Made by a program: the position numbers and the translations under genes
Notes under the pieces: generated by a model
The model's database searches: none
Told to the model about the DNA's origin: nothing
The model's input: the letters and a program-made list of their open reading frames with translations, nothing else
Virus record (IMG/VR): IMGVR_UViG_3300046533_000294
Span: 62,001-126,000 of that record
Source of the DNA: a virus
Length of the DNA: 64,000 bases
Reading direction: 5' to 3' (one strand)
Part shown: positions 24,887 to 33,945 of the stretch, in pieces
Position numbering within the stretch: position 1 is the stretch's first letter
How the letters are laid out: the number at the start of each line of letters is the position of its first letter

Positions 24887-26331
24887 GCAGGCCAGGAGTT
24901 GAGATTGCTCTGCTGGAGCAGCCGCCAGCAAGGACTCCTCCAGTTGATACGGGCGTCTTCTTCGCCATCGGCCCGGCACAGATGGGGCCAACCAACGCAC
25001 CAAGCTTCATCAGGAGCATGTCCGAGTTCCAACGCATCTACGGGGCTCGTGTGACCTACAGCTACTTGTGGGACGCGATCGACTGCTACTTCAAGGAGGG
25101 TGGGAGTCGAGCGTACATCAGTCGCGTTGTCGGCCCTGCCCCGATCAACGCTACTGTGGCGCTCAAGGACGCATCCAACGCCGCCACGATGAACGTGACG
25201 GCGAACAGTCCTGGGGCCTGGGCGAACAGCTTGTCGGTGCAGATCACGGCCGGGTCGGTTGGCGGCACCTTTGTCGTCAACATTTTCCTCTCGGGCGTGC
25301 TCGTAGAAGTGTCGGGGGATCTCATTGATGTTCCGGCAGCCGTTAGCTGGTCGCAGTCGTCCGAGTACGTCGTGATCACGGATATCACGGCCAGCTCTCT
25401 GGATCCAGCCGTCGTCGCGGCGACTGCTCTCGTCGGCGGAACAGATGACAACACGAACATCGTCGAGGATAACTGGACAACAGCCTACAACCTGTTCAGC
25501 AAAGGTCTGGGGCCAGGTCAGGTCGCCGCTCCGGGTCATACCTCGCAGGGCGGACAGACGGCGCTGCTCGCTCACGCCGATGCCAACAACCGTGTCGCGC
25601 TCGTAGATGCGCTCGATTCGGGATCCAAGGCAACCCTCAAGTCGGCGGCTGCCGCGCTCCAGGGTGCGGTGCCAGGGAATCGTCACGCAGCTCTGTTCGC
25701 TCCGTGGGCGATTGTTCCGGGCATCGTCGCCGGCACTACCCGCATCGTGCCGTGGTCGGCTATCGAGGCCGGCATCATCTCGCGGAACGATGCTCATCTC
25801 AGCCCCAACACGGCAGCTGCTGGGCTACAGAACGGCCAGAGCGTGTATGCGATCGGGCTCAGCCAGCCTCCGTTCAGCGACTCCGACCGGCAGGATCTCA
25901 ATGCTTCGTCGGTGAACATCGTTCGGGCGCTATTCAACGGCATCATGGCCTATGGGTTCCGTACCCTGGTTAACCCCGGCAGCGATCCGAACTGGATCCC
26001 GTTCAGCAACAGTCGTCTCTTCATGGCGATTGTCGCCGAAGCGGATGCAATTGCCGAGCAGTATGTGTTCGATCAGATCGACGGCAAGGGCGTCACGTTC
26101 AAGGAGTTCGGCGGCAACCTGGCTGGGATGCTGGCCAGCTACTACAACGAGGGCTCGTTGTATGGCGATACGCCGGATGCTGCGTATGCCGTGGATACCG
26201 GGTCAACAGTTAACACACCGGACACGATCTCCAACCTGGAGATCCATGCAGTGATCAGCGTCAAGATGAGCCCGTTCGGAGAACTGGTTCACATCGACAT
26301 CGTCAAGAAGCTCGTCACGGACACAATCTGA
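24883..26331 (+). CDS. Tail sheath protein
   Basis: 482 residues. Start RPGVEIALLEQPPARTPPVDTGVF and GPTNAPSFIRSMSEFQRIYG are typical of contractile sheath proteins; ANSPGAWANSLSVQI follows, and the C-terminal part (FNGIMAYGFRTLVNPGSD, SRLFMAIVAEADAIAEQYVF, ISVKMSPFGELVHIDI) matches the conserved sheath core. It forms the contractile outer tail layer, establishing myovirus morphology. Confidence 0.85.
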   Translation: MSRPGVEIALLEQPPARTPPVDTGVFFAIGPAQMGPTNAPSFIRSMSEFQRIYGARVTYSYLWDAIDCYFKEGGSRAYISRVVGPAPINATVALKDASNAATMNVTANSPGAWANSLSVQITAGSVGGTFVVNIFLSGVLVEVSGDLIDVPAAVSWSQSSEYVVITDITASSLDPAVVAATALVGGTDDNTNIVEDNWTTAYNLFSKGLGPGQVAAPGHTSQGGQTALLAHADANNRVALVDALDSGSKATLKSAAAALQGAVPGNRHAALFAPWAIVPGIVAGTTRIVPWSAIEAGIISRNDAHLSPNTAAAGLQNGQSVYAIGLSQPPFSDSDRQDLNASSVNIVRALFNGIMAYGFRTLVNPGSDPNWIPFSNSRLFMAIVAEADAIAEQYVFDQIDGKGVTFKEFGGNLAGMLASYYNEGSLYGDTPDAAYAVDTGSTVNTPDTISNLEIHAVISVKMSPFGELVHIDIVKKLVTDTI

Positions 26332-26348
26332 GAGAGGGGGTGAAGTAA

Positions 26349-26789
26349 ATGGCAGAATCCACTGGTGGGCCAACTCGCAAGGACACCTACATCCTGAACG
26401 TCATCGTGAATGGTATCAGGCTGGGAGTGTTCGACAAGATGACCGGAGGAGATCTGGACTCCGACGAGTTCAAGTATTATCCCGGAGGCATGGTGCCGCC
26501 TGTCTCTCTCGGAGGCAAGGTCAACCCTGCCAACTTCGTCGTCTCGCGTCTGTATCGTCTAGCGCGCGACCACGATTACGTGCAGAAGCTCTACAACGGC
26601 GTCGGCAAGTACGACTGCAAGGTCATCAGACAACCATTGGACATCGACTCCAATCCGTACGGATCACCGATCGTCTGGAACGGTACGCTCAAGCGCGTCA
26701 CCGTTCCTGAAGTCGATTCAGAGTCCAGCGATCCAGGCCTGCTGGAGCTGGAGTTTACGCCGCAGGGCAACCCGCAGGTCAGCGGCTAA
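26349..26789 (+). CDS. Tail tube protein
   Basis: 146 residues right after the sheath, with GAGAGGGGGTGAAG upstream. Features such as GVFDKMTGGDLDSDEFKYYP and NFVVSRLYRLARDHDYVQKL fit inner tube proteins of contractile tails (gp19/T4-like fold). Polymerises into the rigid tube inside the sheath. Confidence 0.75.
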   Translation: MAESTGGPTRKDTYILNVIVNGIRLGVFDKMTGGDLDSDEFKYYPGGMVPPVSLGGKVNPANFVVSRLYRLARDHDYVQKLYNGVGKYDCKVIRQPLDIDSNPYGSPIVWNGTLKRVTVPEVDSESSDPGLLELEFTPQGNPQVSG

Positions 26790-26811
26790 CGAGATACTGG
26801 GAGGGAGCGCC

Positions 26812-27399
26812 ATGCCATTGCCAGAAGATGAAACGAGGATCTATCATCAGCCGGAGCCAGGAGGCATGACTGAGCCTCTTGACCCCGAGGAACAAGAGCC
26901 GAATGGGCTTGTCTCGGACGGCGTGCAGCGGAACATCATGGATCAACTGCGCGCTGTCCGCGACGAGCAGACTGCCGGCGTTACCTGCTTCATCGCGGTG
27001 CCGGGCTATCGAGGACAACTGAAGGCAGAGTACGGAGTCCTGCCTACAAAAGAGATGAACAACATGGGCAGGAAAGTCGAACGACAGTTCAGAGACGCCG
27101 CCGACCGGCAGCTGAATGGTCTCATCGATATCCTCATCTCTGCTTGTGAAGGATTGTTCTTCGTAGAGGAGGACGGCGGCTTGACCGCCATCGACCCTGA
27201 CAGCTCCGGGATTCCTCTCACCTACACCGACCACCGCACTGCGGGCTTCTTCAAGCTTGGGGAAGTATCCAGCGCCCGAGGATGTCTAATGGGCGTCTTC
27301 CTGAACAACGAGCCCAGCATTCTCGCTCACGGATTGAAGTTGAGTCGCTGGTACGAGGACACGTCGAAGGAAGTTGACGAGAGTTTCCTGGGGGAATAG
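26812..27399 (+). CDS. Tail assembly chaperone (upstream frame)
   Basis: 195 residues between tube and tape measure, the usual place of chaperone genes. ATG follows GGGAGGGAGCGCC. At its 3' end CTG GGG GAA TAG contains GGGGG at 27390-27394, and a -1 slip there would continue for 70 codons to 27602. The short form would be the main product and the long form a minor one that wraps the tape measure during assembly. Confidence 0.65.
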   Translation: MPLPEDETRIYHQPEPGGMTEPLDPEEQEPNGLVSDGVQRNIMDQLRAVRDEQTAGVTCFIAVPGYRGQLKAEYGVLPTKEMNNMGRKVERQFRDAADRQLNGLIDILISACEGLFFVEEDGGLTAIDPDSSGIPLTYTDHRTAGFFKLGEVSSARGCLMGVFLNNEPSILAHGLKLSRWYEDTSKEVDESFLGE

Positions 27400-27602
27400 A
27401 AGCCAGCGATGAGATCACTCAAGCCGCACAAATACTCCTCGCTGGCGGAGATCCTCTGCGGTGGCTCAATGGGGAAGATGCGTTCGAGACAGGGATCATG
27501 TACCAGGTAGCTCTCAAGGCGATCGAGCTTCAACGCGAGATCCTTCATGAGGATCTCGCTCGTCGTACGGCAAATGCAGTATCGAGGATGTTCAAGAGAT
27601 AG
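27393..27602 (+). CDS. Tail assembly chaperone, -1 frameshift extension
   Basis: Open -1 frame entered at the G-run: GIEASDEITQAAQILLAGGD and on to AVSRMFKR, stop TAG sharing its G with the tape measure GTG. It has no start codon and RBS of its own near the beginning, yet reads as a normal protein (helical, balanced composition), which fits a programmed frameshift product. Confidence 0.6.
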   Translation, partial: GIEASDEITQAAQILLAGGDPLRWLNGEDAFETGIMYQVALKAIELQREILHEDLARRTANAVSRMFKR

Positions 27603-29797
27603 TGGCCATTGTCACTGATCAGATGGTTATCCAGACCCGGTTGGAGGGAGCTACCTCCGTTGCTGCCGGGCTGGATGCCATCGCGATCGCGGAAGGTAAA
27701 GTCGCTGTTGGCGCTGAGGCGGCTCAGGCAGGGCTAGCCAAGACACAGCGGAAGGGTTTTCTGCTCATGCAGACGCTCTTCACTGCTCGTCGCGTCTTGT
27801 ACGGATTCTCTCTCGCTCTGGGAACTGCGGTGGCTGGAACGGTTGCCCTCGGATTCCAGTTCGACTCCTTCAAGCAGCAGAGCACGCTCGCGTTCACGTC
27901 GCTGTTAGGAAACGCTCAGGCTGCCAAGGATGAGATCTCGCTCCTCTTCAATATCGCTGCGAAGACACCGTTCACGTTCCAGAATGTCACGGCTACGGCT
28001 CGACAGTTCTTGGCGTTCGGATTCTCGTTGAAGCAGACCAATCAGTATCTCAATGTCCTGGGCGATACCGTGTCTGCGTTCGGACTCAGCGGTGATCAGA
28101 TCTCTCACCTGGCAGTTGTCTTCGGACAGATCCACCAGTCCGGTCGTTTGCTCGGCCAGGACATGAGGCAGCTGGAGCAGGCCGGCATCCCGGTCTTCCC
28201 GGCTCTGCGCAAGGAGCTGGGTCTAACCCAGGCACAGATCCAGGCGTTCATGAAGGGTCAGCTGATCATCCCGAGCCAGTACGGCATCCCGGCCATCATG
28301 AAGTATCTCCAGCAGAGGTTTGGAGGCATGGCCGCGATTCAAGCCAAGACGTTCCAGGGCGAGGCGTCTACCTTCAAGGACTACCTGGGTCAACTGATGG
28401 GCACTTTGGAGGAGAGCCTATTCAATCGAGCCACCAAGTCCCTGGGAGGAGTCAACGACGCTCTCACCAAGTTGACTAAGACTGCACAGACCAAGGGCTT
28501 CACAGCGTTCATCAGCCAGCTCGACGGCATGCTCGGCCTTGGAGGCAAACTCGTATTCGCGGTGAATACGTTGAAGGATGCGTTCATCACCTTCTACCGC
28601 TACGAGCGCATGGTATGGGGAGTATCCAAAGACCTAGCAAACATCCTCATATATATGTTCGTGCCTCTTTATTTAGTGTTCAAAGCAGTCGAATGGCTTG
28701 TGAACAACGGGCTCGTCCCTCTCAAGTATGTTCTCTACGTTGTTCTTGGCTCTTTGGTTGCCTGGAAAATCGCCATGATTTATGTCAGGATCGCTACCCT
28801 TCTGTGGGCAGCGGCAACGGGCATTGCAACATTCGCAATGTGGCTCCAGCAAGCAGCCATTGTGGCTGTGTTCGTGGCGACGGAGTTTCTGAACGTCGCA
28901 CGCAAGGATGGAATCGCCTACGCTCTCTACACGATGGCGGTCAACATAGGTCTGGTCGGCGCGTACGAAGCAGTCACAGCCGCCGCCTCTTCAGCCGCCG
29001 CCGCAACCTGGGCGTTCACCATCGCGCTGCTCTCTAACCCGATCACGTGGGTTGTTCTGGGGACAATCGCGCTGATCGCAGTCTTCACGATCTTGATGGT
29101 CAAGGTCAAGGCGTTTCGAGAGTTCATGCTGCACTACGGAGGATTCATCATGCTATGGATCCCTGGCCTCCAGATCGTCGGCACTGTCCTGCTCATCATC
29201 GGATACTTCAAGCAGCTACAGGATGCGTTCGGCGGCACTGTGGACTTCATGAAGAATCACTGGAAGGACTTCATCTTGTTCTTCCTGACCTTCGGTGTTG
29301 GCAACCTGCTATACCACTTCTGGGATCCAATCGTCACCAACTTGACCATAGCTGTGAACTGGATCAAGGGAATCTTCAACGATCTCTTCAGTTGGATCAC
29401 GTCACATGCCAAGGACGCTCTCGATCCTCGCAACTGGATCCCATTCGGCCTCGGATCTCTAGTCGGTGGCAAGGGCAAAGTCGGTTTCAGTTGGAAGGAT
29501 CTGCTCAAGATCGGCTTGCCAGGCCCGCTCTCTGGCATCTTTGCTGATGGTGGAGTCACTCCTCATCGAGGCTACGCAGTCGTAGGCGAGAAAGGCCCAG
29601 AGCTAGTCTGGTTGCCTGGTGGCTCTCACGTCCGGCCACTCGCGCCGGTTCCTGACACGGGCGCTTTCCAGCAGCTGCCCGCCGCAGGGCAGGCAGGGCC
29701 ACGCGAGCTGACGATTCACGTTCCAGTCCACCTCAATGATGGCGTCCTTGGCAACACGTTCGCCAAGTTGATGCTTGACCAGATGGCGAGGGCATAG
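27602..29797 (+). CDS. Tape measure protein
   Basis: 731 residues from GTG 27602. The N-terminal ~270 residues have the tape measure domain (GNAQAAKDEISLLFNIAAKT, GQDMRQLEQAGIPVFPALRK). Several hydrophobic segments lie at ~350-530. The C-terminal FADGGVTPHRGYAVVGEKGP is a classic tape measure ending. It fixes tail length: at ~0.15 nm per residue, roughly 110 nm, as a known scaling. Confidence 0.85.
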   Translation: MAIVTDQMVIQTRLEGATSVAAGLDAIAIAEGKVAVGAEAAQAGLAKTQRKGFLLMQTLFTARRVLYGFSLALGTAVAGTVALGFQFDSFKQQSTLAFTSLLGNAQAAKDEISLLFNIAAKTPFTFQNVTATARQFLAFGFSLKQTNQYLNVLGDTVSAFGLSGDQISHLAVVFGQIHQSGRLLGQDMRQLEQAGIPVFPALRKELGLTQAQIQAFMKGQLIIPSQYGIPAIMKYLQQRFGGMAAIQAKTFQGEASTFKDYLGQLMGTLEESLFNRATKSLGGVNDALTKLTKTAQTKGFTAFISQLDGMLGLGGKLVFAVNTLKDAFITFYRYERMVWGVSKDLANILIYMFVPLYLVFKAVEWLVNNGLVPLKYVLYVVLGSLVAWKIAMIYVRIATLLWAAATGIATFAMWLQQAAIVAVFVATEFLNVARKDGIAYALYTMAVNIGLVGAYEAVTAAASSAAAATWAFTIALLSNPITWVVLGTIALIAVFTILMVKVKAFREFMLHYGGFIMLWIPGLQIVGTVLLIIGYFKQLQDAFGGTVDFMKNHWKDFILFFLTFGVGNLLYHFWDPIVTNLTIAVNWIKGIFNDLFSWITSHAKDALDPRNWIPFGLGSLVGGKGKVGFSWKDLLKIGLPGPLSGIFADGGVTPHRGYAVVGEKGPELVWLPGGSHVRPLAPVPDTGAFQQLPAAGQAGPRELTIHVPVHLNDGVLGNTFAKLMLDQMARA

Positions 29798-30522
29798 TGC
29801 CGACTCCGCAGCAATACGTTACGATCCGATCTGCTAGCGGTTCTGTCTCGGCTCTGCTGGACGATACAACGCCGACAATCACGGATGGATACGGTGGCTG
29901 GCAGGAAGTACAGCGCGCTCGCCGAACGGCCTACGTTGATTGGCCTGGCAAGAATGCACTCAAGATGCAGATCGGCATTGTATTCGACGGTTTCCAGAAC
30001 GACACCGACGTGTCGGGAAGAATCAAAACTCTGGAGAGCATGGCGCTTCCTGTCGATGGCACGCTCGCTCCTCCTCACGTCACAATCGCGGGATTCGTTC
30101 CTCACACCGATCTCACCTGGGTGATCAGTTCGATCACTTGGGGCGAGTCTGACCGCAACGAGAAGGGCATCTTGATCAGACAGAAGATGACCATTCTTTT
30201 CTGGCAGTTCGTTCCTGAGGACATCATCGTGAAGTCGCTCGCCAGCCAGTCTCGAACGAAAGCCAAGTCCAAGAACACGGCCCAAGCGGGCAGCGCCAAT
30301 CGCAAATTTACCCTTTCCACGTTCGGGTATCAGCCCGACTCCTCTACGACTGCTACCGCCACGACGCTCTACATTGCCAAGGCCGGAGACACATTGAACT
30401 CCATCGCAGCGAAGCAGCTTGGCGACTACAAACGGTGGACAGAAATCGCCGACTTGAACAACTTGACTAACCCATTCACTCCGTTCAAGGGCGGCGAGAA
30501 GATCAAGGTGCCGATCCGCTGA
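29797..30522 (+). CDS. LysM-domain baseplate protein
   Basis: 241 residues, GTG start sharing bases with the tape measure stop. The N-terminal 150 residues form a beta-rich domain; the C-terminus is a LysM repeat (YIAKAGDTLNSIAAKQLGDY, then IADLNNLTNPF and GEKIKVPI). In contractile tails such proteins link tube and hub and may touch peptidoglycan. Confidence 0.7.
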   Translation: MPTPQQYVTIRSASGSVSALLDDTTPTITDGYGGWQEVQRARRTAYVDWPGKNALKMQIGIVFDGFQNDTDVSGRIKTLESMALPVDGTLAPPHVTIAGFVPHTDLTWVISSITWGESDRNEKGILIRQKMTILFWQFVPEDIIVKSLASQSRTKAKSKNTAQAGSANRKFTLSTFGYQPDSSTTATATTLYIAKAGDTLNSIAAKQLGDYKRWTEIADLNNLTNPFTPFKGGEKIKVPIR

Positions 30523-32714
30523 TGCCTAAAAACGTCCCCATCACCCCCAACTCTCCGGTAGATCGCGGCGCAGGATCTAAGCCTGCTGACGGCTGGGGGA
30601 TGGCCGCTGATCTCGGCGAGCTATGGGTTTGGGTCGAGGGCAACAAAATCGAGAACATCCGTGAACGAGTCATAGATGACGGCGCCAAAATCAATCTAAC
30701 TATCGACGGCGCACATACTGTGAAGGTATCTCTGGATGACTACGATCGAAAGATCCTGCTGGGGAAGAACATCATCAGACACAAGTCACAGATCTTTGTC
30801 CAGAGTCGGTGGTGGACTCTTGTTCAAGGTAGCAAGAATGGCGACCAGCTCGATCTCACATTCGAGGACGCCCACACCGCCAATTTGCGCACGTACGGTA
30901 AGCTGCTCCTGCTCCCGAAAGCATGGGGTAGCCGTTGTCAGTTCGTCTGGCGCCTCGTTCTGGAGGCAGCCTCGACTGATAAGAGCCTCAACTATGAAGC
31001 TCCGTGCGCTGGTCAAAATATCCCACAGAAGTTGGTGGATTCCGTGCTAGGGCTTCAGCAACCAGTGTCTCCGTATATCCGCGATCCTTTCGTTCATGCT
31101 AAGCCGAAGACCAAGGCTAATATCAAGATCAAGAGCGCCACTCCTAGCGCCCAACAGATCGACAACATCAACATCATCATGGATGTCTGTTCCAGCATGA
31201 ACGTCCGGCGTAAGGTCGCAGTTGCCGTGATCATGATCGGGATCGAGGAGTCTAGTCTTCACAACTATGACTGGGATCAAGGCCCGACATCGGCAGCTCC
31301 AGGCCTCGATTCCGGTGGGCTCTTCCCAGCGGGCCTAGTCGGTCATCGAGGCATCTGGCAGCAAGATCCACGCTACTACCCAGCAAGCAGAGACGTCAGG
31401 AAAGACGCCATCGGCGCTACAGGGCAGCTCGATGGGAAGTACAAGAAGGGCGCGGTGACACTTGGGCACCAGTACGACCTGTCCTATCCGAACATCTCCG
31501 TCAACGAGTTGGCCGACAAGATACAGAATGAAGAGGGTTACTGGTTTGGTGGAAAGGCAGGTCAGTATCGGATCGAGGCAGAGCGTATTGTTACGGCCTG
31601 GGGGTGGTCAGGCGGAGACATTCGGACGCAGCTGCCTGATCCCAAGACTACGGCGGATGCTACCAAGAACAGTGGCCAGGCCCCAATCGCGATCCCTCCA
31701 GGATTCACGCCAACTACCACAGGCGGAGGTAACAATACTCAGTGGCACCGTGGAGCGCCCAAGGGCAAGAAGGGCGTTCGCCGGTTCGAGAACGAAAACA
31801 GTTGGTCATGCATTCAGCGGATGGCGAGCGAGGTCAACTGGTATACTTTCATGCTGGGTGACTATCTCGTATTCGCTCCAGGCGACTGGCTCTTTGCCAA
31901 GAAAGTTGACTACATCTTCAAAGAGTTTGACAAGGGTGTCGGCTACATCGACTTCGACTACGACGTCAACAAGAAGAACGCCACGTGTACGATCCACACC
32001 AGGATCGAGGAGTGGCCGGTGGATCCAGGGAATGTCATCACGCTCGAAGATATGGGCATCGTAGACGGAAACTGGTTGGTGAGCGCGTACGAACGCAGCC
32101 TGTTCAGTCATGAGGTCACCGTCACCTGCGTCAAGCCCAAGCCCGCGTTCCCCGAGCCGAGCACCAAGAGCAACATCTTTACTCCTGGAGCCACTGGTGG
32201 AGAGATCAATCCTCCGGCCAAGAGCCCGGTTGTCAAAGAGGACATTCGTACCAAGATCGCTGCCTGGGCGCTCAGCGGAGCGAAAGGCCCGCCGCCGTTC
32301 TATGGTGACTATAGCGGTGGATATCGAGGCAAGATGGGGAACTGGCCGGAGCGGATGGACTGCTCCGACTTCGTGGCGCAGTGCTACGCTTGGGGCGCCA
32401 ACTTCGTCAAGAAGTACGACCCCAACCAAAACAACTGGGGCGACGGGAACACCGCAACTCTCTACGCTCATGGCAAGACGATACCGCTGGCCAACGCCCA
32501 GAAAGCCGACATCGTGATCTGGTCTGCTGGTCAGGCTGTAGGAGGCAGCGCTGAGCACGCAGCCATCTTCGTGGAGGACTGGCACGGAGCAGATACTCAG
32601 ATGGTTAGCCACGGCGGATCGACTCCAGGCCCAAACCAGCTAGGGTTCGGAGATGAGAACAAGTACCACGTTCTGCGTGGAGCTAACCCGACGGTCAAGA
32701 ACTACATCGACTAA
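30522..32714 (+). CDS. Baseplate hub protein with C-terminal NlpC/P60 peptidase
   Basis: 730 residues. The first ~540 residues resemble gpD/gp27-like hub proteins (TIDGAHTVKVSLDDYDRKIL; NSWSCIQRMASEVNWYTFML). The C-terminal ~130 residues form an NlpC/P60-like peptidase: RMDCSDFVAQCYAWG gives the Cys, KADIVIWSAGQ a central strand and AEHAAIFVED the His. The enzyme would cut cell-wall peptide bonds during DNA injection. Confidence 0.7.
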   Translation: MPKNVPITPNSPVDRGAGSKPADGWGMAADLGELWVWVEGNKIENIRERVIDDGAKINLTIDGAHTVKVSLDDYDRKILLGKNIIRHKSQIFVQSRWWTLVQGSKNGDQLDLTFEDAHTANLRTYGKLLLLPKAWGSRCQFVWRLVLEAASTDKSLNYEAPCAGQNIPQKLVDSVLGLQQPVSPYIRDPFVHAKPKTKANIKIKSATPSAQQIDNINIIMDVCSSMNVRRKVAVAVIMIGIEESSLHNYDWDQGPTSAAPGLDSGGLFPAGLVGHRGIWQQDPRYYPASRDVRKDAIGATGQLDGKYKKGAVTLGHQYDLSYPNISVNELADKIQNEEGYWFGGKAGQYRIEAERIVTAWGWSGGDIRTQLPDPKTTADATKNSGQAPIAIPPGFTPTTTGGGNNTQWHRGAPKGKKGVRRFENENSWSCIQRMASEVNWYTFMLGDYLVFAPGDWLFAKKVDYIFKEFDKGVGYIDFDYDVNKKNATCTIHTRIEEWPVDPGNVITLEDMGIVDGNWLVSAYERSLFSHEVTVTCVKPKPAFPEPSTKSNIFTPGATGGEINPPAKSPVVKEDIRTKIAAWALSGAKGPPPFYGDYSGGYRGKMGNWPERMDCSDFVAQCYAWGANFVKKYDPNQNNWGDGNTATLYAHGKTIPLANAQKADIVIWSAGQAVGGSAEHAAIFVEDWHGADTQMVSHGGSTPGPNQLGFGDENKYHVLRGANPTVKNYID

Positions 32715-33595
32715 TGCCACAGACCCAGCAACTTGCAGAACTGCTGAAGCCTGAGAACCAGGAGATCCTCGACTTCAGTGGCTCGTGGTATTCAGAAGTC
32801 GCAGCAGACGTTACTGACTTCAGTGACCCGATGTGGATCATCATTCCAGAGTTCGACAGCGCTCACGTCTGGGGGCCATGTATCTGGCAGAGCCGTGATG
32901 CTAACACGCTGCCTCAACAGGGTGATCTCGCGCTCGCCACTTTCGACAATCGCAGGAACATCTGGGTGCCAAGCTGGTGGCCCTTCACCGACAATACCAG
33001 TGCAGATGTCAAGCCACCGAAGACTAGCTCCAAATATCCGACTCCCAAGCCTCCGGCCGGTGGGATTCTCAAGTCTGTTGGCGGCCATCCAGTCGAGCAG
33101 CGGATTCAAAAAGGCGCAGGCCAAGGCGGGGGTGCAGGCATTACCGTTACGTCGTCTGTTCAGCGCGGCGTCATCCACGACACCGAGGGCGCTGGCGACT
33201 ACAATGGACAGATCGAGTTCATGGCGTCGGCGTACTTCCCCAACTTTGCGATCGGGACAGACAACGGCCAGGTACGCATCACTCAGTTCGAGCCGATCGG
33301 AGTCTCGTCTGACGCGACGGCAGCTCATGACTTCGAGATCATGTGTCAGATCGAGATCATAGCGCCGAACGGAGCAGCGAACTATACGATTGGGCAGTGG
33401 CGTAGCTGGCTAACTCCGATCAAGGATGCGCTTCAAGGACTCATGGCTGCGAGCGGAGTGCCGATGACCTATCGTGGCGCTCCAGCGAATCGCGGACAGA
33501 ACTGGGCTCAGTCTGGGTGGTTCGGACATATTGATGTTCCTGACAATGACCACACCGATCCGGGAACAGGTTTCCCATGGGGTGATTATCTATGA
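32714..33595 (+). CDS. Baseplate protein with amidase-like domain
   Basis: 293 residues, TAATG overlap upstream. The N-terminal ~95 residues look like the OB-fold of baseplate spike proteins (WIIIPEFDSAHVWGPCIW, PQQGDLALATFDN). The C-terminal part has RGVIHDTEGAGDYNG and GHIDVPDNDHTDPG, a His/Asp pattern of N-acetylmuramoyl-L-alanine amidases of the zinc Amidase_2 type. Probably a second virion-borne wall hydrolase. Confidence 0.65.
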   Translation: MPQTQQLAELLKPENQEILDFSGSWYSEVAADVTDFSDPMWIIIPEFDSAHVWGPCIWQSRDANTLPQQGDLALATFDNRRNIWVPSWWPFTDNTSADVKPPKTSSKYPTPKPPAGGILKSVGGHPVEQRIQKGAGQGGGAGITVTSSVQRGVIHDTEGAGDYNGQIEFMASAYFPNFAIGTDNGQVRITQFEPIGVSSDATAAHDFEIMCQIEIIAPNGAANYTIGQWRSWLTPIKDALQGLMAASGVPMTYRGAPANRGQNWAQSGWFGHIDVPDNDHTDPGTGFPWGDYL

Positions 33596-33945
33596 GAAGC
33601 AGCGATGCGTTAACTCCTCACATCTCGATCCCGTTCACAATGATCGCATGGGGAGCTGGAGGGGTGGACGTGAATGAGCAGGACTCGCTCGATGACGTCT
33701 ATGACTGCGTTCAAGCGGTCATTCGCTGCCCGGAGGGATACCGACCGGAACTGATGGCGTTTGGGATCACAGACCAGACGTTTTCCCAGAGCGAAATTGA
33801 CCTAAGCGAGATCGCAGACAAGGTGCGAGTCTGGGAACCTCGGTCGGATGCCCTCTATTCCCAGTCCCTGAGCGGAATCACGCTGCTAGACGATCTTGTC
33901 AAAGTGAGAGTCGCTAGACTCCAGACCGGAGGATCCAGTGCCTAG
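33592..33945 (+). CDS. Baseplate wedge protein, gp25-like
   Basis: 117 residues between hub and J-like genes. IRCPEGYRPELMAFGITDQT and the later helical part fit gp25/GPW lysozyme-like wedge proteins, which initiate sheath assembly. ATGA overlap with the previous gene. Confidence 0.55.
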   Translation: MRSSDALTPHISIPFTMIAWGAGGVDVNEQDSLDDVYDCVQAVIRCPEGYRPELMAFGITDQTFSQSEIDLSEIADKVRVWEPRSDALYSQSLSGITLLDDLVKVRVARLQTGGSSA

